Positions 1 to 8,617 of a stretch of DNA of 64,000 nucleotides are shown piece by piece; position 1 is the first letter of the stretch, and each line of letters begins with the position of its first letter. The DNA is taken from the NCBI GenBank assembly GCA_964577375.1, contig CAZNYW010000002.1, positions 1-64,000 on the forward strand, read 5' to 3'. The stretch is from DATKUC01 sp964577375. GTDB taxonomy: Bacteria; Spirochaetota; Spirochaetia; DSM-27196; DATKUC01. Below the pieces are notes generated by a model. That model was not told where the DNA came from, did not search any database, and saw nothing but the letters and a program-made list of their open reading frames with translations. The translations under genes and the position numbers were made by a program.

Positions 1-187
1 TGCGGTTGTGTCGCCTCGCGGTCGGCGGTTGATCGAGAGGGCCGCTGCGTCAGTTGGAGACCAAGGTGTCTCTTGAGCATGGTATGAGCCGAGATTTACG
101 CTGTGGTATCCCCAGTTGTGGGGATTCTTAGGCAATAGAAACAATCTGGCACGACGGGACAATTTTGAGTATAATGTATTTTGCGCA
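1..187. other. left-edge non-coding stretch with hairpin and -10 box
   Basis: No gene is recognised here. A 7-bp stem with a GTTG loop (ATCCCCA / TGGGGAT, 108-125) could be a weak terminator or structured leader, but no clean T-run follows it. A perfect TATAAT lies at 170-175, twelve bases before the ATG of the next gene, with only a poor -35 candidate (TGGCAC, 147-152). The ATG at 188 has no Shine-Dalgarno sequence, so a nearly leaderless transcript is possible. Confidence 0.4.
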
Positions 188-2230
188 ATGGCAACGACGC
201 AGGACGCACTCAGGCTCTTAAAGGCATATTCCCGGCGGATAGAAAGTCCGCGCATCAGCTATCCGAAATTTCTTGAGTACGCCCGCCGGTACATGGAGAA
301 ATACGCGGACGAGCATCCCGAGTACCGCGACTTTGCAGCGAATACCGAGACCGTTCTCAACGGGCTCATCGATGAGCTTGCGGAAAACAAAGTCTGTTCC
401 ATCGCCCGCAACGGTGAGCGCATCGATACCATCCTCTATAATCAGTATTACGTCGACGTCCTGCACAGCAGCTACGCCCGGGTCGAAAAACAACCTGACG
501 TGCCCTTTCCGGCCGATGATTCGATTGAGACCGATATCCCTTCCGGCGTCATCACCCCGGTAGACATCAAAACCGAGTTCGTCCCGTGGATCGCGAGAAG
601 CGATCGGGAATCGCCGGTAGTTCTGCGCCTGCTGTTTCCGGAGGGCATCCGAAGCGTGCTTGTACCCTCCGACATAGTACCAAAGAAGTTTATCGAGTAC
701 TGCGTTCAGAAAATTCGAAGCTACCTCCGGACTGCCCGCAACGCCAGCTACATGCAGCAGAAAATGGCATCGCTGTTTCGGCAGCGTGATCTTTCTCTCA
801 AGGAGATGATCACGTCGATTCTCGCAACGCCCGATCAGGCGGTAGCCACCGTGATCGAGCCGACCGACTTTACCTTCCAGTTCTGGACGCATCTGTCGAG
901 CAACGTCATACGGGAGTTCGGCCCCAAATCCGACAAGCTTGCCGAAGAGCACGCCTACTCGCAGGCCGCGTATGCGCTTGGCTACTACAACGTCTACTAC
1001 CGCGGAATCCAGCAGAAGAACCTGGAGCGGGAGACGGCGCTGAAGCAGTTCGAGGTCCAGCTGCGCAAGAAACCCTATGCATTCACGATCGGCGATATGA
1101 TCAACTTCACCGATTCAAAAGGCGTGCTGCTCTCGAAAAAGTACCCGCTTGAGGCGATGCACGACCTGCTCAACAAGAAGACGACACCGGTCGATGAAAA
1201 GAGCCTGCCGGAGATGATCCGGATCCGCACGCAGGGCAAGAAGGACTACTACATCGGGAAGGAATTCATTCTTCCGCTCTTCAACGAACGGCTCTTCCTC
1301 CTCTCCGAAGATCTGAAGAATCACTATGCCGAATCCTGGAGCGAAGCTCTCCGGCAGGACAAGACGCTGAAATCGATGACCGATGATGAGGCCTTCGAAG
1401 AGGATGTCAAATCCCAGGTCGCAGCGCGAGACGGGCTTTTCTTTGCGCTTCTCAACTACGACCTGCTCTTCCTCTGCGCCCGGGAGACCGGACCGGCCGG
1501 ACGGGCAGCCGCCGAGATGAACGGGCTGTTCGACACGCGCGCTTCAAAGCTCCGGCCGCTCACCGAAATCCTCGGACTCGAGCGGGAAAGGCTCCACCGC
1601 GACGCACTCCTTCTCCTGCCCTTCTGGCAGGCAATTCCGCTGCTTCGCGGCCTTGTGCGCTTCTTTCAGCGGCTGTTCCTCGGTCAACCCTCGCCGGCGA
1701 GAAGGAAGGCGTCGCGTTCGGGCGCCTCCGCCGACGGCGTCCCCACGACGCGAAAGGTGGCGGTGGCCGCCGAGAGCATCCATACCGACGACGACGGAGG
1801 GTTCGCTGCGCAATCGTCCGGCGCGCCCTCCCGCGGCGCGTCCGCCTCCCCATCCTCGGAGGACCGGGCTCAGGCCGCGCGGACACGCAAGCAGCAGGCC
1901 GCGCAGTTCAAGGCGGCGATACACCGCCTCGAGAAGTCGTTCGTCGAAGACGGGGCGACACTCGAAACGTCGATGAAACGGCTCGCGGAAAAGTGGAACC
2001 CGCTTCTTGACCCTACGGCAAAAAAGAACCTCATCGAGGATGTGAACTCACTGGTTCGCGACTATCTGCGGCGCGTGCGCTCGGGCTTCAGAATCAAGGC
2101 GCCGGATGCCGCCCGCATCAGAAACATGGCGCGCGAGCTGTCCGAGCACGAAGCGTTGACGAAGATTCCGAAGACGGACCCTCTGCGCGAGTACATCGAG
2201 CTCTACATGCTCAAGCTGCTCGGGAAATAG
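188..2230 (+). CDS. conserved-looking protein of unknown function, 680 aa
   Basis: I do not recognise this protein. The frame is open from 116, but the ATG at 188 (MATTQDAL...) is preferred because a TATAAT box sits at 170-175 and would put an upstream start outside the transcript. It is soluble and mostly helical, rich in charged and aromatic residues. A Ser/Ala/Arg-rich, probably disordered linker lies around residues 505-580. A compact helical C-terminal domain of about 100 residues follows and ends LYMLKLLGK. There is no signal peptide or clear membrane span. Codon use resembles the neighbours and the frame is uninterrupted, so it is very likely expressed. Its partners are unknown. Confidence 0.75.
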   Translation: MATTQDALRLLKAYSRRIESPRISYPKFLEYARRYMEKYADEHPEYRDFAANTETVLNGLIDELAENKVCSIARNGERIDTILYNQYYVDVLHSSYARVEKQPDVPFPADDSIETDIPSGVITPVDIKTEFVPWIARSDRESPVVLRLLFPEGIRSVLVPSDIVPKKFIEYCVQKIRSYLRTARNASYMQQKMASLFRQRDLSLKEMITSILATPDQAVATVIEPTDFTFQFWTHLSSNVIREFGPKSDKLAEEHAYSQAAYALGYYNVYYRGIQQKNLERETALKQFEVQLRKKPYAFTIGDMINFTDSKGVLLSKKYPLEAMHDLLNKKTTPVDEKSLPEMIRIRTQGKKDYYIGKEFILPLFNERLFLLSEDLKNHYAESWSEALRQDKTLKSMTDDEAFEEDVKSQVAARDGLFFALLNYDLLFLCARETGPAGRAAAEMNGLFDTRASKLRPLTEILGLERERLHRDALLLLPFWQAIPLLRGLVRFFQRLFLGQPSPARRKASRSGASADGVPTTRKVAVAAESIHTDDDGGFAAQSSGAPSRGASASPSSEDRAQAARTRKQQAAQFKAAIHRLEKSFVEDGATLETSMKRLAEKWNPLLDPTAKKNLIEDVNSLVRDYLRRVRSGFRIKAPDAARIRNMARELSEHEALTKIPKTDPLREYIELYMLKLLGK

Positions 2231-2234
2231 CACA

Positions 2235-2801
2235 TCAGGTAAGGATCTCGCCGAGCGTCAGCTCACCCATGAAGCTGAGCGCTTCCACGCAGGCCTGAAA
2301 CAGCCTCATGCACATCACCGCGTCGTCCGCAGCACGGTGTGCGTTGTTCGGCGGGATTTTCAGAAAAGAGATCAGATTCTGAAGTGAATAGCTCTTCTGC
2401 CTGGGAAATGCGCGCTTGGCGAGTGTCTGGGTATCTACGATAACGTTCTTCACATCATCCATGGAATAGTCGAGCAGTGCGGCCCGCAGGAATGCCAGAT
2501 CAAACTCCGCGTTGTGAGCAATGAGTATGCTGTCTCCGGCGAAGGAAACGAACTCGGGCAGAATCCGGCCGACCTCCGGCTGAGCCGCGACCATCGCGTT
2601 GGTGATTCCGCTCACCGCCGACGCCCCCTCCGAGATGACCATACCCGGATTGACCAGCCTGTCGAAGGTTTCGAGAATCTCGCCGGACTTGAACCGAACC
2701 GCTCCGAATTCCACGATACGATCTACGCCCGGCGTCAGTCCTGTGGTTTCGAAATCGAACGCGGTGAAAAGGACCTGCGAAACTGGTAGCTCGAGATTCA
2801 T
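2235..2801 (-). CDS. DEDDh-family 3'-5' exonuclease (DnaQ/PolC epsilon-like)
   Basis: This is a stand-alone proofreading-type exonuclease domain of 188 aa. The ExoI motif DFETTG is at about residues 16-21 (Asp and Glu metal ligands). ExoII is in the HNAEFD segment. The ExoIII motif HRAADD, with catalytic His and Asp, is near residue 155. Family members remove 3' nucleotides from DNA or RNA using two metal ions. There is no polymerase domain, so it is either a DnaQ-like epsilon subunit or an independent repair exonuclease. The ATG at 2801 has no Shine-Dalgarno sequence. A TTTACA-17-TATTAT promoter ends five bases upstream, which suggests a leaderless mRNA. Confidence 0.9.
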   Translation of the reverse strand: MNLELPVSQVLFTAFDFETTGLTPGVDRIVEFGAVRFKSGEILETFDRLVNPGMVISEGASAVSGITNAMVAAQPEVGRILPEFVSFAGDSILIAHNAEFDLAFLRAALLDYSMDDVKNVIVDTQTLAKRAFPRQKSYSLQNLISFLKIPPNNAHRAADDAVMCMRLFQACVEALSFMGELTLGEILT

Positions 2802-2806
2802 ACGGC

Positions 2807-2835
2807 ATAATAGCGGGATTGGTCTGAGCTGTAAA
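2807..2835 (-). promoter_or_regulatory. sigma70-type promoter of the DEDDh exonuclease gene
   Basis: On the minus strand a TTTACA box (2835-2830), a 17-bp spacer and a TATTAT box (2812-2807) match the sigma70 consensus at 5/6 and 5/6. Only five bases separate the -10 box from the ATG at 2801. Transcription would therefore start at or beside the start codon. Confidence 0.6.
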
Positions 2836-2849
2836 GAATGGCCGGCTCC

Positions 2850-2878
2850 TTGACACGGGGGCCTCCCGGCCGTAGGTT
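2850..2878 (+). promoter_or_regulatory. sigma70-type promoter of a leaderless GTG-start gene
   Basis: A perfect TTGACA (2850-2855), a 17-bp spacer and TAGGTT (2873-2878) precede a GTG start at 2885 by six bases. The predicted transcription start coincides with the G of GTG. No Shine-Dalgarno sequence exists. This is the clearest leaderless arrangement in the window. Confidence 0.65.
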
Positions 2879-2884
2879 GTCATC

Positions 2885-3178
2885 GTGGCCTCCACTACCA
2901 TCAAAGAGTTGATCGAAGAATTTGATTTTCAGATCGACGATATCCGCTGGCACCTCTGCTCGGAGATGACCAAACGCCTGCTCGCCTACCGCGAGCATCC
3001 GGAGGGGCTGACCCGGCTCATCTGGTCCGGATCGATAGAGAAGGATCTCTACGATATGGAAGAGCGCTTTTTGCTCAACCTGCAGGAAGATCTGGACCGC
3101 GGAATGACCGATGAAGCGCACGTGCGTCAGATCTTCCAGGAGGTGCGCAGGTCGAAGAAGCGCAGACCGCGAAGCTGA
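2885..3178 (+). CDS. small acidic/helical protein of unknown function, 97 aa
   Basis: The product is a soluble, charged, alpha-helical protein with a strongly basic tail (RRSKKRRPRS), which might contact nucleic acid. I cannot assign a family. The GTG start at 2885 is supported by a TTGACA-17-TAGGTT promoter whose predicted start site falls on that codon. The gene lies between a divergent exonuclease gene and a convergent phosphohexomutase gene, so it is its own transcription unit. Confidence 0.7.
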   Translation: MASTTIKELIEEFDFQIDDIRWHLCSEMTKRLLAYREHPEGLTRLIWSGSIEKDLYDMEERFLLNLQEDLDRGMTDEAHVRQIFQEVRRSKKRRPRS

Positions 3179-3188
3179 CCGGCAGTTC

Positions 3189-4967
3189 CTATCCGAGCTT
3201 CCCGATGATCTCCTTGATCTCTGCCGTGAGCTTCCCAACCTTCGCTCCGACCGCTTTTCTCGCTTCGCCGGGCTCCTCGCCGGGACGGCCGGAGACCGAA
3301 GCGTAGAACTTGATCTTCGGCTCGGTGCCCGACGGACGGCAGCTCACCATCGAATTGGACTCGAGCACGAATTGCAGCACGTTCGAGGAGGGTATCCCCT
3401 CGATCTTACGTTCCTTCCCGGACTCACGGTTGCGCGCGGTCAGCGTCAGGAAGTCGCGAATCTCAACCACTCTTGAGTCACCGAGACTCGCCGGCGGGTT
3501 TGCCCGAAGCGTGTCCATCAGCCGCTTCATCGTCCCCTGGCCCTCCTGTCCCGGGAAATAGTGCGAGATCGTCTCTTCCTGAAAGTATCCGAGCTCCCGG
3601 TAGATCTCGTTCAGCCTTCCGAGGACGGTCTTGCCCTGCGACACATGATAGAGCGCCATCTCTGCAGTGAGCACCGCTGCGGTCACCGCGTCCTTGTCGC
3701 GCACGTAGGTCCCGATCAGATAGCCGTAGCTTTCCTCGTCGCCAAGCACGTAGACCGGGCCGTCCTTCTCCGCTTCGAACTCGCGGATCTTCTGCGCAAT
3801 CCATTTGAAGCCGGTCAACGTGTCGTAGCTGGCCACTCCGTGCCGTTCGGCAACCAGCCGCTGCAGCTCGGTCGTAACGATGGTCTTCACGAAGGCGGGC
3901 TTTTCCGGCATTGTGCCGAGCTCCCGCCGCGTGGAAAACATGTAGTCGGCTATCAGTACCCCGAGCTGATTGCCGGTGATGAGCCGAAAGTCGCCCCCCG
4001 CGTCTTTGTCGGGGACTGCGATACCTATCCGGTCCGCGTCCGGATCGGTTCCCATCACGAGGTCGGCATTTTCGCGCCGGCCGAGATCGAGCGCCATCTT
4101 CAGGGCGGAGCCCTCTTCCGGATTTGGAAATTCAACCGTGGGAAAATCCCCATCCGGCTCGCGCTGCTCGGGAACGGTGATCACCCTGATACCGAGCTCC
4201 CCGAGAACACGCTCGACCATGGCCGCCCCCGTTCCGTGCAGAGGCGTATAGACGATCTTGAGGTCACGTCCGCGCTCCCGCACCAGCTCCGGGCGAAGGG
4301 AAGCGCCTCGCACCTCCGCGGCGAATGCATCGTCGATCTCGCTGTCGACGTAGACCAGCATCCCCTGCGCGAGCGCCTCCTCCCTGGTCATGCTGCGTAT
4401 CTCGCCCGAGACCGCGCGAACCTCGGCGATAATGCCCTTATCGTGCGGAGGAACGACCTGCGAGCCATCGTTCCAGTAGACCTTGTACCCGTTGTACTGC
4501 CTGGGATTGTGGCTGGCGGTGACGACTATACCGGTCGATGCGTCGAGTTTCCGCACCGCAAACGACAGCTCCGGGGTAGGACGGAGGGTCGGAAAAAGGT
4601 AGGTGCGGATTCCGTGCGCGCACAGCACCAGGGCAGCCTGTAGCGCGAACTCGTCGGAGAAATGGCGGGAGTCATGCGCGATGACCGCGGCCTGATGCCC
4701 GTCCTTTCCCCGCTCGCCGTGCGCGGCGACATACCGTGCAAGTCCCTGCGTAGCGCGCCGGACGACGAAGGAGTTCATCCGGTTATAGCCGCCGCCGATG
4801 ACACCTCGAAGGCCCCCTGTACCGAACTCGAGATCGGTATAGAAGCGGTCGCTCAGCTCATCCCAGTTCTTTGCTTCGACGAGCTTTTCCACCTCGCCCC
4901 GGAACTGTGCGTTCGATTCCTGCCTGATATACTGTTTCGCCGCTTCAAGGATCTTTTCATTCTCCAT
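3189..4967 (-). CDS. phosphoglucomutase / phosphomannomutase (alpha-D-phosphohexomutase family)
   Basis: The enzyme interconverts hexose 1- and 6-phosphates through a phosphoserine intermediate, feeding sugar nucleotides and glycogen or envelope glycans. All four family motifs are visible in its 592 aa. These are TASHNP with the phosphoserine at about residue 152, the metal loop DPDADR (308-313), the sugar-specificity loop GDEESYG (about 411) and the phosphate-binding loop RPSGTEPK near the C-terminus. Length and motifs fit the PgcA/PGM2-like subgroup of Gram-positives and spirochaetes. The ATG is preceded by a strong GGAGGTGA. It lies 25 bp downstream of a HAD phosphatase gene on the same strand, probably in one operon. 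Confidence 0.93.
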   Translation of the reverse strand: MENEKILEAAKQYIRQESNAQFRGEVEKLVEAKNWDELSDRFYTDLEFGTGGLRGVIGGGYNRMNSFVVRRATQGLARYVAAHGERGKDGHQAAVIAHDSRHFSDEFALQAALVLCAHGIRTYLFPTLRPTPELSFAVRKLDASTGIVVTASHNPRQYNGYKVYWNDGSQVVPPHDKGIIAEVRAVSGEIRSMTREEALAQGMLVYVDSEIDDAFAAEVRGASLRPELVRERGRDLKIVYTPLHGTGAAMVERVLGELGIRVITVPEQREPDGDFPTVEFPNPEEGSALKMALDLGRRENADLVMGTDPDADRIGIAVPDKDAGGDFRLITGNQLGVLIADYMFSTRRELGTMPEKPAFVKTIVTTELQRLVAERHGVASYDTLTGFKWIAQKIREFEAEKDGPVYVLGDEESYGYLIGTYVRDKDAVTAAVLTAEMALYHVSQGKTVLGRLNEIYRELGYFQEETISHYFPGQEGQGTMKRLMDTLRANPPASLGDSRVVEIRDFLTLTARNRESGKERKIEGIPSSNVLQFVLESNSMVSCRPSGTEPKIKFYASVSGRPGEEPGEARKAVGAKVGKLTAEIKEIIGKLG

Positions 4968-4992
4968 AGGTCACCTCCGATTTTTCGATCGA

Positions 4993-5682
4993 CTAGTTTG
5001 CGTCTGCCGTTACGCCGGGAAGTATCTCCAGCAGCTCGAACGGTGAATTGATGATATCCCGGACACCGGCCTCGCGGATCTCCTCCCGGCCCCGGAAGCC
5101 CCACGACACGCCAAGAGGCACCATGTTTGCGTTTCGTGCTGTCTCCATATCTACCGCCGTGTCACCGACGTAGAGAACTTCGACCGGTTTGACCTGGAGC
5201 GCCTCGCAGATCGCGAGCGCGGCCTGCGGATCAGGCTTGGTGGGGACCGAGGATTTCTGTCCCTGCACGATGGCGAACATTCCCGCGGGAAGCATCTTGT
5301 CCACAATGAGCGTGGTAAGCTCGTGGGCCTTGTTGGAAAGCACCGCCTGAAGGTAGCCCCTGCGATGTATCTCGCGAACAACGGCTATCACCCCCTCGTA
5401 GGGACGGGTCTCACGAACCGGGTTCGCCGCGTATTCCGCCTTCATTTCGGCGACGCAGCTGTCGAGCAGCGACTGATCGAGCAGCCCTTCAGGTATGCAG
5501 CGGCGCATGAGCTCCGAAAGGCCCCAGCCGACGAGCATGCGGTACTGTTCCTGCGTGTGAAGCGGAAATCCCCGTCTGCGCATGACGGTGTTTGCCGCAT
5601 TGCTGATGTCACCGATAGTGTCGAGGAGTGTGCCATCGAGGTCGAAGAGCACCGCCCGGAATTCGCCGGAAAATTGATTCAT
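4993..5682 (-). CDS. HAD-superfamily hydrolase, phosphoglycolate phosphatase-like
   Basis: This 229-aa cytosolic phosphatase has HAD motif I as FDLDGTLLDT (about residues 14-23, two catalytic Asp), a helical C1 cap, motif II Ser (SNKAHE), motif III Lys and motif IV GDTAVD. The cap type and length match Gph or PpaX-like enzymes that hydrolyse phosphoglycolate or small phosphates; the substrate cannot be decided from sequence. It heads a two-gene unit with the phosphohexomutase. On the minus strand TATTCT (5694-5689) lies six bases before the ATG, and there is no Shine-Dalgarno sequence. Confidence 0.88.
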   Translation of the reverse strand: MNQFSGEFRAVLFDLDGTLLDTIGDISNAANTVMRRRGFPLHTQEQYRMLVGWGLSELMRRCIPEGLLDQSLLDSCVAEMKAEYAANPVRETRPYEGVIAVVREIHRRGYLQAVLSNKAHELTTLIVDKMLPAGMFAIVQGQKSSVPTKPDPQAALAICEALQVKPVEVLYVGDTAVDMETARNANMVPLGVSWGFRGREEIREAGVRDIINSPFELLEILPGVTADAN

Positions 5683-5727
5683 GCGTATAGAATAACAAAA
5701 ACCGGCGACCGCTTAAAGCTCGCCGCA

Positions 5728-5756
5728 GAGACAATCGCGCCGGTCGGCGATATACT
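5728..5756 (+). promoter_or_regulatory. putative promoter of the m5C methyltransferase gene
   Basis: GAGACA (5728-5733), a 17-bp spacer and TATACT (5751-5756) precede the ATG at 5763 by six bases. This is another leaderless arrangement. The -35 box matches only in GACA. Confidence 0.45.
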
Positions 5757-5762
5757 CAAGCG

Positions 5763-6563
5763 ATGGCGAAGCGACCCACTCACGGACCGGAGGCGTTCGA
5801 CCGATTCTACTCCGAGGTTCTCGGGCCAAGGTGGCAGCTGCTTCGCTCCTGCCTGCTGACGTCGGGAAAACCGGTCGCTCTGGAGGCAGGGCTCCTCAAA
5901 CCCTATTTTCTCGATGAGGCATCGGTCGCTGCGGCCGACGCACTCGATGTCAGTCCCGGAAACTCGGTTCTGGACATGTGCGCGGCGCCGGGTGGCAAGT
6001 CTCTTGTCCTCGCGTTGCGGGCCGGCGAATCGGGAGAGCTTGTCGCGAATGAGCGCTCTTCGGCGCGCCGCGCGCGGCTGATCCGCGTCCTCGACCAGCA
6101 TCTGCCCGCAGAGCTCCGCTCGCGCGTGACGGTAACCGGCCATGACGCCCGCCGCTGGGGGCTCCACGAGAAATCCCGGTACGATCGCGTGCTTCTCGAT
6201 GCACCCTGCTCTTCGGAAGCGCACGTAGTCTCATCGCCCACGCACCTCGGGAACTGGTCCGCCTCCCGCACGCGGTCGCTCGCGGTCCAGGCGCACGCGA
6301 TGCTCGCCGCGGCGGTCGACGCCGTGAAACCGGGTGGACTTGTTCTCTACTCCACCTGCGCGGTGTCGCCGCTGGAAAACGACGGCGTTATCGCCCGCCT
6401 TCTCAAACGGCGGAGCAGCCTGGTCACCGTGCGAACCGCAGGAGCCGCCTGGGGCGAAGCGACCAGATACGGCTGGGAGATCATGCCCGACCGTGCAGAG
6501 GGCCGCGGACCGATCTACTTCGCGCTTCTGTCGAAAGCGGTCTCCGAAGCCGCCTCCGGCTGA
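5763..6563 (+). CDS. RsmB/NOP2-family RNA m5C methyltransferase
   Basis: This SAM-dependent enzyme is expected to methylate C5 of cytosine in rRNA or tRNA. Family motifs are clear. The SAM loop LDMCAAPGGKS lies at about residues 63-73. DAPCSS contains one catalytic cysteine and YSTCAV the second, which is the characteristic two-cysteine arrangement. At 266 aa it is short. It has no N-terminal NusB domain (unlike RsmB) and no PUA-type tail (unlike RsmF), so the exact RNA target is open. The ATG lacks a Shine-Dalgarno sequence and lies six bases after a TATACT box. Confidence 0.9.
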   Translation: MAKRPTHGPEAFDRFYSEVLGPRWQLLRSCLLTSGKPVALEAGLLKPYFLDEASVAAADALDVSPGNSVLDMCAAPGGKSLVLALRAGESGELVANERSSARRARLIRVLDQHLPAELRSRVTVTGHDARRWGLHEKSRYDRVLLDAPCSSEAHVVSSPTHLGNWSASRTRSLAVQAHAMLAAAVDAVKPGGLVLYSTCAVSPLENDGVIARLLKRRSSLVTVRTAGAAWGEATRYGWEIMPDRAEGRGPIYFALLSKAVSEAASG

Positions 6564-6604
6564 CACTCCACAAAGGGTGCCTTTCCTGATAGGATGCACC
6601 ACCT

Positions 6605-8617
6605 ATGCCGCACCTCGTCGACGCACACCTCAATCCGGAACAACTACAGGCAGTCAACACCATCTCGGGTCCGCTCCTCATAATCGCGGGGGCAGGATCG
6701 GGAAAGACCCGCGTGGTGACGATGCGCATCGCCCACATGCTCGAGACCGGTATCCCCCAGAACGCCATCCTTGCGCTCACCTTCACCAACAAGGCCGCGC
6801 GTGAGATGGCGTACCGGATCAGAGACCTGACCGGAAAGAAGCTCACCAGTCTGACCGTCTCCACCTTTCACGCGTTCGGCGTCAACATTCTCAAGGAATC
6901 GATCCGGCACCTTGGTTACCGTGAGAACTTCACGATCTACGATACCACCGACCAGATCTCGCTTATCAAAGAGACCGCTCGCGAAATCAAATTTCATCTG
7001 GAGAGCGCGGAGCTTTCGAAGCTCGTGAATCTCTTTTCGGCAGTCAAGACCGGCCGCACCGACTGGTCGAGTGTGAACGAGCACTTCCGTTCGTTGTACG
7101 AGGAGTACCAGATCCACCTGAAGCTCTACAACGCCGTGGATTTCGACGACCTGATCCAGCTCCCGATCAGGATTCTCGAGGGATTTCCCGATGTCCTGGC
7201 AGGTTACCGGGAACGATATCGCTACCTGCTTGTGGATGAGTTCCAGGACACATCGAAAAACCAGTACCGCCTCATGAAGCTGCTTGCCGACGGAGCCCGC
7301 AACATATGCGCCGTCGGGGACGATGATCAGTCGATCTACTCCTGGAGAGGCGCAAACTACGACAACATCGTCCAGTTCGAGCGGGACTATCCGGAGCTGC
7401 TCGAGATCAAGCTCGAACAGAACTACAGGTCCACCGGAACCATCCTCGCCGCTGCCAACGGCGTCATCTCGCACAACAGAAACCGCAAGCACAAGGAGCT
7501 GTGGACCGGGATCGAGAGCGGAAAACCGGTCGAGCTGTTCTTCCCCGAAAATGAGCAGGCGGAAAGCGAGTTCGTCGCCCGGATGATAAAAAACCTCGCG
7601 CAGCGGGAGAACATCCGCTACGAGCAGATCGGCGTACTGATGAGAACAAACAGCCTTTCGCGGACGGTGGAAGAGGCGTTCCTGTCGATGAATCTGCCCT
7701 ACAAGATGTCCGGCGGCACCAGCTTCTACGAACGGAAGGAGGTAAAGGACCTTATCAGCTACCTGCGGGTGATGGCCAATCCAGACGACGATGTGAGCCT
7801 CCTTCGCGTCCTCAACACACCACGCCGGGGGATCGGCCGCAGGAGCCTCGAGCAGATCGTCGCGCTGGCCGAGCGACGCAGGGAGAGTCTCTACTCGGCG
7901 ATCTCTGCACTCTGCCACGCTGCCGCGAGCCCTCTTCCAGACAGGAACAAGGCCGACCTCAGCTCCTTTCTCGAGATCATCGAGAAATATCAGCCGCTAT
8001 TCCTCGAAAAACGAAAGAAACTGGCCGCGCACCTCAAGGAGCTTGTTTCCGAAATCGATTACTGGGGACATCTCGTTCAGGAGTTTCAAAAGAACGACAA
8101 GATCGCGAAGTGGAAGTATCGGAACATCGAGTACTTCATACAATCGCTCGAACAGTGGGAGAAGGACCCGGACAATGCGAATCCGTCGCTCTACACCTTC
8201 CTGAATCGCATCACGCTCCAGTCGCGCGACGACCTTGCCGATGAGGACGACCGGGGCAAGGTCAATCTGATGACCATCCACGCGGCCAAGGGGCTCGAGT
8301 TCGATATCGTCTTTCTGCTAGGCGTCGAGGAGGGAATAATCCCTCACGCGCGCGCACTCGATGAATCCGAAGAAAACATCGAGGAGGAGAGGCGACTCTT
8401 CTATGTCGCGATTACCCGCGCGAAGGAGAAACTCTATCTGAGCTCCTGCAGGCGCAGAAAGATAATGCGCGAGGTGCTCGAGTGCACGCCCTCCCCTTTC
8501 ATAGAGGAGATCCCGGCAGAGCTCGTGGAAATACGTGAGGACGAGGACCCGGTAGACGTGGCGGAGGCGGAAGATTATTTTGCACGCATCAGAAGCACGC
8601 TCGCGGGCAGGGACTAG
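6605..8617 (+). CDS. UvrD/Rep/PcrA-family ATP-dependent DNA helicase
   Basis: This is a superfamily 1A 3'-5' helicase of 670 aa. The Walker A motif AGAGSGKT is at about residues 28-35. Other SF1 motifs are TFTNKAAREM (Ia), DEFQDT (II, near 212), DDDQSIYSWRGAN (III), NYRST (IV), TIHAAKGLEFD (V) and YVAITRAKEKL (VI). Such enzymes act in nucleotide excision repair, mismatch repair and removal of proteins from DNA. The C-terminal tail lacks a long PcrA-type extension. The start at 6605 has a TAGGAT box nine bases upstream and no Shine-Dalgarno sequence. It ends overlapping the convergent methyltransferase gene by four bases. Confidence 0.94.
   Translation: MPHLVDAHLNPEQLQAVNTISGPLLIIAGAGSGKTRVVTMRIAHMLETGIPQNAILALTFTNKAAREMAYRIRDLTGKKLTSLTVSTFHAFGVNILKESIRHLGYRENFTIYDTTDQISLIKETAREIKFHLESAELSKLVNLFSAVKTGRTDWSSVNEHFRSLYEEYQIHLKLYNAVDFDDLIQLPIRILEGFPDVLAGYRERYRYLLVDEFQDTSKNQYRLMKLLADGARNICAVGDDDQSIYSWRGANYDNIVQFERDYPELLEIKLEQNYRSTGTILAAANGVISHNRNRKHKELWTGIESGKPVELFFPENEQAESEFVARMIKNLAQRENIRYEQIGVLMRTNSLSRTVEEAFLSMNLPYKMSGGTSFYERKEVKDLISYLRVMANPDDDVSLLRVLNTPRRGIGRRSLEQIVALAERRRESLYSAISALCHAAASPLPDRNKADLSSFLEIIEKYQPLFLEKRKKLAAHLKELVSEIDYWGHLVQEFQKNDKIAKWKYRNIEYFIQSLEQWEKDPDNANPSLYTFLNRITLQSRDDLADEDDRGKVNLMTIHAAKGLEFDIVFLLGVEEGIIPHARALDESEENIEEERRLFYVAITRAKEKLYLSSCRRRKIMREVLECTPSPFIEEIPAELVEIREDEDPVDVAEAEDYFARIRSTLAGRD

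Noticed and set aside
147..165. TGGCAC as a sigma54 -24 element upstream of the first gene
   Set aside because: The matching -12 element (TTGCA type) is absent at the required spacing, while a TATAAT lies close by.
3561..4643. 360-codon plus-strand frame opposite the phosphohexomutase gene
   Set aside because: The minus-strand gene has all four family motifs; the opposite frame has no recognisable features.
6644..7918. Long open frame (424 codons) on the minus strand opposite the helicase gene
   Set aside because: It is a shadow of the helicase codon pattern in GC-rich DNA; the helicase motifs are complete on the plus strand.
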